Assembly (NCBI GenBank): GCA_027005175.1
Contig: JALTMC010000049.1
Span: 1 to 8,271, forward strand
DNA: 8,271 nt
Direction: 5' to 3'
Source of the DNA: Myxococcales bacterium
GTDB taxonomy: Bacteria; Myxococcota_C; UBA6777
Every line of letters begins with the position of its first letter. Within the stretch, counting starts at the first letter, position 1. Below are positions 1 through 5,958 of the stretch, one piece after another. Below the pieces are notes generated by a model, which saw only the letters and a list, made by a program, of their open reading frames with translations, had not been told where the DNA came from and ran no database searches. Both the position numbers and the translations under genes were made by a program.

Positions 1-108
1 AAAAAACGAAAAAAACGAAACAAAGGAGCATCTTTTCTGGGACACAACTGTTCAATAGTTTCCTATGAATGCAAAAGAGCCAAAAAAGACGAAACAAAGG
101 AGTAGACC
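1..108 (+). other. A-rich leader with duplicated Shine-Dalgarno segment
   Basis: A 9-bp unit AAAAAACGA stands twice in tandem at 1-18. The 14-mer ACGAAACAAAGGAG occurs exactly twice, at 15-28 and 89-102. The second copy supplies the AAAGGAG (96-102) of the gene starting at 109; the first is not followed by ATG, GTG or TTG at a usable distance. All three forward frames are open from base 1: frame 1 runs to a TAG at 103-105 and frame 2 to a TAG at 56-58. The 3' end of a lysine-rich upstream gene is therefore possible, but the frame cannot be decided. No convincing promoter hexamers were found here. Confidence 0.4.
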
Positions 109-2079
109 ATGCCAAAAATGCGAGAGATCAACCTCAGACAAAATCTGTCCTTGCTCTTAACGTTATCTCTTCTCACCATTGTATCTCCTTCCGTACTGGC
201 GCAGGCAAAGACATCGCAGCCTTCGCTGTTGGGAGCCGTTGCACTACCGCGACTCGAACAAACCTACGAGCAAATATTTAAGCTATTTGAGCCTGTCTTT
301 GCGATGGTTGCGGCGCGTGACAATCGAGGATTTGTTCGCGACGTCATGCGACGCCTGTATCCTTCAGTACAACACATCAAGTTACACAACCTGTTCTTAC
401 TTCTTCCCAAGCTAGCAAAACCACTGGGAATCGCCTTGAACAAGCCCGCAGGGTTTCTTGTTTATATGTACAAGGGTCACCTCGCTCCAGTTCTAATGCT
501 CACCATCGCCCCCAAGACTTTTCTTAGAAACCTTCGCCTCTTGGGACTCAACCCAAGTTGGCAACAGGAAGGAGTCATGCAGTATCTGGTATTAGGCCAT
601 AAGGCATCAAAATCAATCGCGGCTTGGAGACAAGGAAACCAACTGTATCTAACAGTGCGCAACATCCCCCGCCGAATGGGCCTGCAAACAGATACTGAAA
701 TTCGTGGATTCTTTACAGGCTTAGCAAAGCTCCACAACCCCCTTGATGCAGCCTTTCCAGCAGGAGGCCGAAACAACCTCTGGCACCAAGCTTTGCAAGG
801 GAGATATGACCTTGTCATGAGTCTACCAACATTAAAAATGCTGGCAATCCTACCTCCCGCACGAGCCATCGCAAAGTTTGTAACCCGTATGCAGTTGGGC
901 ATCTCGATGAAACAAGGGCATCGGCATGTGATAGAAGTGGAAACAACAGACGCTCTCGCTCCTTTTCTCACGCTCTTCAAAGCGACAACACCATCAGCCT
1001 CCGTTTATGCTCATGCTCCAGCAAGCACTGTGTGGCTAGGACAGACTCACATCAACCTGAAAGCCCTCATACAGTTACTTAAAAACCTCCCCGCCTTCAC
1101 AGGGATGTCACCCAGCCTCAAGAGCCGCTTTGAACGAGACTGGACACAAACCATGAAGAAGCTCAAAGGGTATGGGGCCTCTTTAACGTTATTTCCCAAG
1201 CATTTCTCAGGGCAGATGGTGTCGGGGCTTGCCTGGTCGAAAGAACATGCAAAAACAGTCAACAAATTTGGACCTGTTCATGGAGCGTTCTTCATGCTGG
1301 GACTCCAACAAACGAATGGGTTAGAGCGACTTATCCAAGATCTGAAAGCCATAACAGATAAGATGCAAAAAATCGCTCATCCTCCGGGAAAGATCCTGCA
1401 AATACAAAAGCAAACTAAAAATGACCTAAAACTTTATCAACTGACCTTCCTGGAAAAATTCAAGCTGACAGTCTTTTCCCGAGATAAGATGCTTATAGCC
1501 TCATCAGACCCAATCACAGCGAAGCAACTTCTCAACATTCAAAGAGGTCAAGGGTCTCTCACTCAAGAACTTAAACGCAACCCCTCTTTGCTTCAAGTAT
1601 TCGACCAAAAGAGGCAATCCTTTGCCTTTCGATTTAAAAAGCTACAACCACTCATCATTCCGTATCTACAACAACAACGCTTGGCTTATTCACGAAAGAA
1701 AAGAGAGCAAGCAACGGTCCTACTGTCACTCTTGCATCACCTCGTACAAGGTCGCACTTACACAACAATCCAAGGTAGAACGGTTCGAATGGGTATGGAG
1801 ATGAGCATGAGTCACACCAAAACAACACTTCCCCACGCTCAAAAAGGCAAACGCATACGTTTACCTTTCACCCCTTCAACCCTCGTACTCTCCGCCTTTA
1901 CGGCCATGTTCAATAGCTACCCACTGTTCTCATTAACAGGATTTCTTGCACAACTCCATAACAAGCATTCTCAAAGCAAACAAGCCTACCCCACCAAAAG
2001 AGAACAAGCCTACCCCACCAAAAGAGAACAAGCCTACCCCACCAAAAGAGAACAAGCCTACCCCACCAAAAGAAAGTGA
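109..2079 (+). CDS. exported protein of unknown function with C-terminal 8-residue tandem repeats
   Basis: I do not recognise the family. The ATG at 109 is chosen because AAAGGAG lies at 96-102 with a 6-nt spacer. Residues 1-31 look like a Sec signal peptide: basic start, Leu-rich core (13-25), and cleavage likely after VLA (29-31) or AQA (31-33), so the mature protein should lie in the periplasm or outer envelope. I find no cysteine in the whole protein, which is basic (many Lys/Arg). The long mature region alternates predicted strand-like and helical stretches without a catalytic motif I can name. A hydrophobic segment lies near residues 585-616. Residues 625-656 are four copies of QAYPTKRE (the last ends RK). 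The gene converges on the regulator gene downstream, with 164 bp between them and no clear terminator. The repeat tail looks more natural as NKPTPPKE in the +1 frame, so a frameshift just before it is possible. Some large periplasmic proteins of unknown function share this style, but I cannot assign one. Confidence 0.8.
   Translation: MPKMREINLRQNLSLLLTLSLLTIVSPSVLAQAKTSQPSLLGAVALPRLEQTYEQIFKLFEPVFAMVAARDNRGFVRDVMRRLYPSVQHIKLHNLFLLLPKLAKPLGIALNKPAGFLVYMYKGHLAPVLMLTIAPKTFLRNLRLLGLNPSWQQEGVMQYLVLGHKASKSIAAWRQGNQLYLTVRNIPRRMGLQTDTEIRGFFTGLAKLHNPLDAAFPAGGRNNLWHQALQGRYDLVMSLPTLKMLAILPPARAIAKFVTRMQLGISMKQGHRHVIEVETTDALAPFLTLFKATTPSASVYAHAPASTVWLGQTHINLKALIQLLKNLPAFTGMSPSLKSRFERDWTQTMKKLKGYGASLTLFPKHFSGQMVSGLAWSKEHAKTVNKFGPVHGAFFMLGLQQTNGLERLIQDLKAITDKMQKIAHPPGKILQIQKQTKNDLKLYQLTFLEKFKLTVFSRDKMLIASSDPITAKQLLNIQRGQGSLTQELKRNPSLLQVFDQKRQSFAFRFKKLQPLIIPYLQQQRLAYSRKKREQATVLLSLLHHLVQGRTYTTIQGRTVRMGMEMSMSHTKTTLPHAQKGKRIRLPFTPSTLVLSAFTAMFNSYPLFSLTGFLAQLHNKHSQSKQAYPTKREQAYPTKREQAYPTKREQAYPTKRK
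1981..2076 (+). repeat. four 24-bp tandem repeats encoding a C-terminal tail
   Basis: Four head-to-tail 24-bp units begin with CAAGCCTACCCCACC. The first three are identical (1981-2004, 2005-2028, 2029-2052); the fourth (2053-2076) differs only in its last bases and runs into the TGA stop of the gene at 2077-2079. The unit is a multiple of three, so copy-number change would keep the frame. In the gene's frame it reads QAYPTKRE; in the +1 frame it reads NKPTPPKE, a typical proline-rich disordered linker, and continues open to a stop at 2129-2131. Near-identity of the copies points to recent expansion. Confidence 0.95.
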
Positions 2080-2111
2080 GGAAAGCCCCTACCTTTCGGC
2101 ACATTCCTTTC

Positions 2112-2187
2112 AGCAACTCTCGCATTCTTGAAGAGGGAGAAACACCGACCTTGCAGAACTCTCAACTCAAGCAGCTCTCGCGTTCTT
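2112..2187 (+). repeat. degenerate direct repeat in the convergent spacer
   Basis: An 18-bp segment at 2112-2129 (AGCAACTCTCGCATTCTT) recurs at 2170-2187 with two changes, 58 bp downstream. The spacing is not a multiple of three, so it is not a protein repeat. It lies between the convergent exported-protein and regulator genes. Small palindromes are also present (GAACT-C-AGTTC at 2208-2218), but none is followed by a T run, so no intrinsic terminator can be called for either gene. Confidence 0.4.
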
Positions 2188-2243
2188 TTGATGACAGCAA
2201 ACAGTCCGAACTCAGTTCATCATAACGGGAGTAAGAGCAAGCC

Positions 2244-2780
2244 CTATTCATCACCATCGTCGTCATCATCAAATTGAAGAGCTTGGAGCAGAAACTGAAT
2301 GGCTCCACCTGCCGTTTTTGCAAAGTGACGCATGCGCTGTATGCGTTTAAGCGTAACCTCTGGAACATCGTCCTGTGTTTTGGCTGCTACTTCAGCAACA
2401 GAGAGTTGCTCCTCAACACGCTTGATCACAGAGCCCTCACGCTCCCGCAGCACTTTTTGAATCATAAGAGAGTAATCATCTTCCGCCACATAATGCCAGG
2501 CTTGTTTGCCAGACTGACGGATACGTCGAATCACACTCCACTGCTCCAGATCTGTAGTAATCATCGAAACAGCACCTTTGGAAAGGCCAAGTTCTTTCTG
2601 TAAGCTCTGAGCAGACATCGGCGTATTACGCAAATAGAGCAGGGCCCAAACACGACCGTGATTACGCTTAAACCCCCAAAACTCGATAACATCAGCCACC
2701 GACTCACAGACGAGACTCTCCCAACCAAGAGAGTCTTGTTCTTCTCGCTCCGCTGACAACCCTCGATAACCCTTTACCAC
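2244..2780 (-). CDS. GbsR/MarR-family winged-helix transcriptional regulator
   Basis: Small DNA-binding regulator. The core WGFKRNHGRVWALLYL followed by a winged helix (MSAQSLQKELGLSKGAVSMI, then EQWSVIRRI) matches the GbsR branch of the MarR superfamily, whose N-terminal part typically reads 'G-x-R-x-x-GR-x-x-x-LL'. In the 178-residue form the HTH covers about residues 55-87; a helical, charged region follows, ending in an acidic tail (DDDDDGDE). The frame is open up to a TTG at 2855 (203 residues), but that start has no close Shine-Dalgarno. The GTG at 2780 has AGGAG at 2788-2792 with a 7-nt spacer and gives the usual family length ahead of the HTH, so I prefer it. The gene lies directly downstream of the prenyl synthase on the same strand and is probably cotranscribed. 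The ligand is unknown; GbsR itself responds to choline, but nothing here supports that. Confidence 0.85.
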   Translation of the reverse strand: MVKGYRGLSAEREEQDSLGWESLVCESVADVIEFWGFKRNHGRVWALLYLRNTPMSAQSLQKELGLSKGAVSMITTDLEQWSVIRRIRQSGKQAWHYVAEDDYSLMIQKVLREREGSVIKRVEEQLSVAEVAAKTQDDVPEVTLKRIQRMRHFAKTAGGAIQFLLQALQFDDDDDGDE

Positions 2781-2873
2781 GGTTACGCTCCTGTCAAAGA
2801 CTTCCACACAAAAGCGACTCCTATCTCTCACCACAGTATCTTTCACAGCACACAAAGAGGAACGCTCTGCACC

Positions 2874-2910
2874 TTTATACTGAGTTTACGATACTCTTCA
2901 GTATAAACTC
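2874..2910 (-). promoter_or_regulatory. overlapping palindromes at the synthase-regulator junction
   Basis: A perfect 10-bp inverted repeat, TTTATACTGA at 2874-2883 and TCAGTATAAA at 2898-2907, spans the stop codon of the synthase with a 14-bp spacer. A second pairing overlaps it: GAGTTT (2882-2887) with AAACTC (2905-2910), extended inside by ATAC (2891-2894) with GTAT (2901-2904). The two hairpins cannot form together. No T run follows on the minus strand, so it is not a normal intrinsic terminator. It could be an intercistronic RNA structure or a protein-binding site; the inverted repeats are seen, the function is inferred. Confidence 0.5.
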
Positions 2911-3873
2911 TAACGTAGAGCCATGTCCCTCCTGAAGCAAGGGATGAATCGCAGTATGTGCCAACTCCAATTGAGCCAAGATCTCACGACGAGTCTCTTC
3001 CCCTGCCCCAATGGCAAGGATGCGAGAACCCAAACGTTCGACACCTTCCGATGAAATAACATCCTGAGACCAGAGCTGCTCAAACTCATCCTGAAGTGAG
3101 GGCTCTCGCTCTCTTGCAACAATATGAGGAAAAGATGGGTTGCGCTCTCGGATATCTGCAAATCGATCTTTCCCTGTATCGGAGAGAAGATCTTTCAAAT
3201 CATCGGCCAGTTGAAAAGCCATACCAAAATGATGGCCAAAGGCTGCAAGAGGCTCAAGAAGCTCTTCTCTACCACACACATGAGCTGGACCTCTACCGCA
3301 AAATGCGAGCAAAACACCCGTCTTTCCCCGAGCCACCTGACACCACTCTTCCCGTGTCAGATCAACCCGACCTCTTGCTTCCACCTCCATCATCGTTGCC
3401 TGAGTCATCTCCTCCACCACCCGAACACCTTCACTCACCACATGACGACCCAACGAATCCAGAGCCATTATGCTGCGTGACAACATCAAGTCTCCCCCCA
3501 AAATAGCCACCATGTTGCCCCATCGAGCATTCACCGTAGGCTGACCACGACGCAACTCACCCGCGTCCACCACATCGTCATGCATCAAACTCGCCGTGTG
3601 AATCCCCTCCACCGATACCGCGAGATTGACAAAAGACATCGGCTCCAAACCCAACGCTGTCGCAAAAGCATAGACCAAACGCGGACGAATCCGCTTCGAC
3701 CAAGGAGACACCATTAAATAACGACCCGCATCCGTCAGAACCTTCGAAGCCTTGTAACCACCCTTCTCCCAAGCCAAATCCGTGACCATTCGATGCTCAA
3801 CCTGACCCAAAAAATCAGACACATCCACTCCTGATGGCTCAACCCAACTCACTGCAGTCTCTCTCATCTGCAT
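2875..3873 (-). CDS. long-chain polyprenyl diphosphate synthase (IspB/octaprenyl-type)
   Basis: Trans-isoprenyl diphosphate synthase that would condense isopentenyl diphosphate with an allylic primer to build a linear prenyl chain, most likely the side chain of a respiratory quinone, in the cytoplasm. Near residues 60-66 SKRIRPR replaces the usual GKR-x-RP. The first Asp-rich motif is DDVVD (about 99-103), followed by ELRRGQPTVNARWGN. The second is DDLKD (about 224-228), with GKD shortly after. The residue five before the first Asp is Ala, in the context IHTASLMHDD, which matches E. coli IspB (ATLLHDD); Ala there goes with long-chain products. The region after the second motif (FADIRERNPSFPHIVA) is a variant of the common 'GKDLREGK-T-P' block. 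The length of 332 is normal. The ATG at 3873 follows GAGAGG; a TTG at 3876 and an ATG at 3867 are alternatives. First gene of a two-gene operon with the regulator; promoter and palindrome lie upstream. Confidence 0.93.
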   Translation of the reverse strand: MQMRETAVSWVEPSGVDVSDFLGQVEHRMVTDLAWEKGGYKASKVLTDAGRYLMVSPWSKRIRPRLVYAFATALGLEPMSFVNLAVSVEGIHTASLMHDDVVDAGELRRGQPTVNARWGNMVAILGGDLMLSRSIMALDSLGRHVVSEGVRVVEEMTQATMMEVEARGRVDLTREEWCQVARGKTGVLLAFCGRGPAHVCGREELLEPLAAFGHHFGMAFQLADDLKDLLSDTGKDRFADIRERNPSFPHIVAREREPSLQDEFEQLWSQDVISSEGVERLGSRILAIGAGEETRREILAQLELAHTAIHPLLQEGHGSTLEFILKSIVNSV

Positions 3874-3910
3874 CAACCCAGACCTCTCTCTTAAAAGGAA
3901 AGTACAAGGT

Positions 3911-3928
3911 GTTCAAAACCTCTTGAAC
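3911..3928 (-). promoter_or_regulatory. 18-bp palindrome at the transcription start, candidate operator
   Basis: GTTCAA-AACCTC-TTGAAC is a perfect inverted repeat with 6-bp arms. It starts 1 bp past the -10 hexamer of the promoter at 3930-3958 and so covers the expected transcription start. Size and position suit a MarR/GbsR-type dimer acting as a repressor, and such a regulator is encoded in the same operon. That the regulator binds here is inference. Confidence 0.5.
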
Positions 3929-3929
3929 T

Positions 3930-3958
3930 TTAATAGTAGCAGAAAATCGAGAAGTCAA
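3930..3958 (-). promoter_or_regulatory. sigma70-type promoter of the synthase-regulator operon
   Basis: Read on the minus strand: -35 TTGACT (3953-3958, 5/6 to TTGACA), a 17-bp spacer, then -10 TATTAA (3930-3935, 4/6 to TATAAT). Transcription would start near 3923, leaving a leader of about 50 nt before the synthase ATG at 3873. This is the clearest promoter-like match I found in the window. Confidence 0.6.
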
Positions 3959-4087
3959 TAGAAAGAGAGAAAAGAAGTTCATCACACCGATCGCCCCCCT
4001 CGAGCAAGAGCAATATAAAGAGCTGAAAACAATAAACATAACTTCTTCGACGCTGTCATGAATTCATTTCTATTTTAATCGTAGTCC

Positions 4088-4154
4088 AATGAGTCCCATC
4101 AACCAATGTCCACGTCCCCCCCCGCTCCCCCTAACATGGGAACTCATTCCCGTG
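4088..4154. repeat. inverted repeat around C-rich tracts, beside the heptamer array
   Basis: AATGAGTCCCAT (4088-4099) is the inverted copy of ATGGGAACTCATT (4136-4148), with one extra A in the second arm. The 36 bp between hold C8-GCT-C5, so the minus strand has G5-AGC-G8. The right arm also forms its own hairpin (GGGAA-CTCA-TTCCC at 4138-4151, outer pairs to 4135 and 4154), which runs into the heptamer array. On the minus strand this would be the 3' untranslated region of the AI-2E-family gene. Confidence 0.65.
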
Positions 4155-4227
4155 TGCCGTGTGCCGTGTGCCGTGTGCCGTGTGCCGTGTGCCGTGTGCC
4201 GTGTGTCGTGTGCCGTGTGCCGTGTGC
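4151..4227. repeat. 11-copy 7-bp tandem repeat (CGTGTGC)n
   Basis: Eleven exact-length units of CGTGTGC run without interruption from 4151 to 4227. Ten are identical and the eighth (4200-4206) is CGTGTGT. The array ends 18 bp past the stop codon of the AI-2E-family gene. The unit is not a multiple of three, and the array is intergenic. It is a simple short-period array with no spacers, so it is not CRISPR. Confidence 0.97.
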
Positions 4228-4245
4228 CGGAGGATTTGATACAAG

Positions 4246-5307
4246 TTACAAGATCCTATATCCCCGAAGGGTTCGAAAGATCGTTTCGGTGGATCGAACG
4301 GCGATACCGATCATGGGAACAGCGACAAGCATACCTATGATGCCACCGATATAACCACCGGCAAAGACGCCGAGAATCACGACAAACTCGTGAAGTCTGA
4401 GACTGTGTCCTACGCTTTGCGGGTAGATGATCGTGATATCAACGATATGGATCACCATAAAGATGGTAAAGACCAGCCATGGATTGACGGAGCCGGTCAG
4501 AATCGCAATTAAAACGCTGGCACTTCCGGCAATCAGTGGACCAATCATAGGGATAGCGTTGGCAACTCCGGCAAAGATTCCCACCAGGATCGCATAAGGA
4601 AGCCCTACAATAGAGAGAGCAACACTGAGAAGGAAGGCATTGATGGAACTATCCCAAAATTGTCCACGAACAAAGGCTACAATTTGCCGGTTGACTCCAT
4701 AGAGGATCTCCATCACCATTTCAAAGTAACGATTGGGAACAAAGTGCATACCCCAATGTTTTAGGGTGGAGCCATCTTTAAGTAAAAAGAAAGCCACCAT
4801 GGGTGACAGGATGAGGATATGAAACAGCCATTCGAGGCCATGGCTGATCTGACTCCAAATGGAATCAAATTTATCCTTTGCCAACCACTTTTCCGGTCGA
4901 AGCCACTCTTTTTCAACATACTTCCAGGGCACAGCATTATAGAGCTTTGGAGTCTGCTGTCGGATCTCCTTTTTAACTTGATGGTAGCGCTCAGAAATAG
5001 AAGTAACAAACTGAGTTCGATTGGTTTGCAGTTGGCGAAGTTCCTCTAGGATTTGCGGTCCAACGTATAGGGCAAGTCCGGCCAGGGGGACCAAGAACAA
5101 GCCAAAGGCGAGGCTGATACTGCTGTTTCGAGAGAAGCGATATCTCCCTTCAAAGACATCAACATAAGGCTGGATTAAAAGGGCGAGAAGCCCACCCAAG
5201 ATGAAAGGGAGCAAAAAGAGACGAATCGCATACAATGAGGCGAGCAAAAGAAGAAGAGTCCAGACTCCAACCAACAACTTGATGCGAAGATGTTTCGTTT
5301 CATTCAT
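4246..5307 (-). CDS. AI-2E family transporter (UPF0118/PerM-like membrane protein)
   Basis: Inner-membrane protein of the AI-2E/TqsA-PerM family (PF01594). Members export varied substrates; the family name does not prove quorum-signal transport here. Two hydrophobic segments lie at about 12-45 and 62-84. A charged, coiled-coil-like region (about 86-150) follows, as is usual, then further membrane segments from about 157. Family landmarks: FFLLKDG (173-179), RGQ (214-216), NAIPMIGPLIAG (250-261) and IYPQSVGHSLRLHEF (294-308), followed by the Gly-rich GGYIGGIIGMLVAVP. The length of 353 is normal. The ATG overlaps the stop of the upstream CNB gene (ATGA at 5304-5307) and has only a weak Shine-Dalgarno, which suggests translational coupling. 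Last gene of the minus-strand cluster. The substrate cannot be told from the sequence. Confidence 0.93.
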   Translation of the reverse strand: MNETKHLRIKLLVGVWTLLLLLASLYAIRLFLLPFILGGLLALLIQPYVDVFEGRYRFSRNSSISLAFGLFLVPLAGLALYVGPQILEELRQLQTNRTQFVTSISERYHQVKKEIRQQTPKLYNAVPWKYVEKEWLRPEKWLAKDKFDSIWSQISHGLEWLFHILILSPMVAFFLLKDGSTLKHWGMHFVPNRYFEMVMEILYGVNRQIVAFVRGQFWDSSINAFLLSVALSIVGLPYAILVGIFAGVANAIPMIGPLIAGSASVLIAILTGSVNPWLVFTIFMVIHIVDITIIYPQSVGHSLRLHEFVVILGVFAGGYIGGIIGMLVAVPMIGIAVRSTETIFRTLRGYRIL

Positions 5308-5897
5308 GATGCATCAAAGTCGTCCAAAGGTCGAGCGTCACCTTGAACCAATTGTGTCAGAGAGCGATTGATGTTGTATTCTTTTTGCAAAAGTTCGAAT
5401 TGTGTTTGGACTTTGACAAGGTTTTGATTGGTGATCGTTAATCGCTCCCCAACCATCTTCAACAAACGCAGCAAGATCTCGACACCGAGAGAGGGGTCGC
5501 GAGTCAGAAGTTCCATAAACTCCGAGCGAATAAGACCCAGTAAGCGAGTCGGCTCAGAAGCCCGCACTGTGGCAGAACGGAGATGATCTTCAATTAATGC
5601 CAGGTCGCCAAACGTTTGGCCTGGAGTCAGCCGTGCCACCTCTTGTTCTTCGCCGTGAGGACCGGCAATTGTGACAAGAACTTCCCCCTCACAGATCACA
5701 TACATCCCCACTCCTGGCTCCCCCACACGAAAGACAGTCTCTCCTTTGCGATAAAAGCGCTCATGTAAAGCCCGCAATAGCTTGCTTAGCTTTTGCCGTG
5801 GAAGCCCCGAAAAGATGAGAGTTTCCGATAACACTTTGAGAATTTTTTCTCGCTCCGTCATCTTCTTGGGAAAGATATAACTCCAAATCGTATCCAT
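5304..5897 (-). CDS. single cyclic-nucleotide-binding-domain protein without HTH
   Basis: Predicted cytoplasmic ligand sensor with one CNB (cAMP-receptor-like) domain at about residues 20-140. It shows the beta-roll pattern YRKGETVFRVGEPGVGMYVICEGEV, then the phosphate-binding cassette FGDLALIEDHLRSATVRA (96-113). R107, in 'RSATV', matches the arginine that contacts the cyclic phosphate in CAP-type domains. The usual Glu of FGE-x-AL is Asp (D98), a common variant that makes cAMP/cGMP binding uncertain. After the domain there is a helix (to about 150) and a Gln/Leu-rich coiled-coil-like tail to residue 197. There is no helix-turn-helix, so it is not a CRP/FNR transcription factor. ATG at 5897 has GAGG (5905-5908) 7 nt upstream. 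It overlaps the AI-2E-family gene by 4 bp, which suggests that the two proteins act together; PI-PLC ends 61 bp upstream. Direct control of the transporter is inference. Confidence 0.9.
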   Translation of the reverse strand: MDTIWSYIFPKKMTEREKILKVLSETLIFSGLPRQKLSKLLRALHERFYRKGETVFRVGEPGVGMYVICEGEVLVTIAGPHGEEQEVARLTPGQTFGDLALIEDHLRSATVRASEPTRLLGLIRSEFMELLTRDPSLGVEILLRLLKMVGERLTITNQNLVKVQTQFELLQKEYNINRSLTQLVQGDARPLDDFDAS

Positions 5898-5958
5898 GAA
5901 CTAGCCTCAACAGAGAAGAGGGAATTAACAGTTTCAACGAAAGCTCGTAGAGCCATCC

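Larger units (their letters stand above)
3874..4245. other. 372-bp intergenic region rich in repeats
   Basis: The spacer lies between the synthase start and the stop of the AI-2E-family gene, all on the minus strand. From 3874 it holds the synthase Shine-Dalgarno, the candidate operator and the promoter. About 3960-4080 is AT-rich with no gene; its only structure is the perfect 10-bp palindrome ATGAATTCAT at 4058-4067. From 4088 on come the inverted repeat, C tracts and heptamer array listed separately. Short open frames across the heptamers are low-complexity shadows. No RNA gene and no T-run terminator for the AI-2E gene were seen. Confidence 0.7.

Noticed and set aside
477-980. 167-residue minus-strand reading frame opposite the exported-protein gene
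   Set aside because: It is fully inside a better-supported gene on the other strand, has no recognisable domain and is rich in Arg/Ser/Cys as expected of an antisense shadow.
1910-2125. Minus-strand frame with a WWGRLVLF repeat
   Set aside because: This is the antisense translation of the 24-bp tandem repeats; there is no independent support for a gene.
2080-2243. Bidirectional terminator between the convergent genes
   Set aside because: Only short palindromes such as GAACT-C-AGTTC were found, none with an adjoining T or A run.
3992-4034. Second promoter upstream of the synthase (TATATT as -10)
   Set aside because: No acceptable -35 hexamer lies 16-18 bp upstream; the promoter at 3930-3958 fits far better.
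4151-4227. CRISPR-like array
   Set aside because: The units are 7 bp, contiguous and without spacers; this is a simple tandem repeat.
4089-4354. Plus-strand cysteine/valine-rich repeat proteins across the heptamers
   Set aside because: They are translations of the heptamer array that run into the antisense of the AI-2E-family gene; no ribosome binding site and no family likeness.
4246-5307. Quorum-sensing (AI-2) export function
   Set aside because: The family name is historical and members move other substrates; no luxS, lsr or other signalling gene is in the window.
5304-5897. CRP/FNR-type transcription factor
   Set aside because: The protein ends about 50 residues after the CNB core in a coiled-coil-like tail with no helix-turn-helix.
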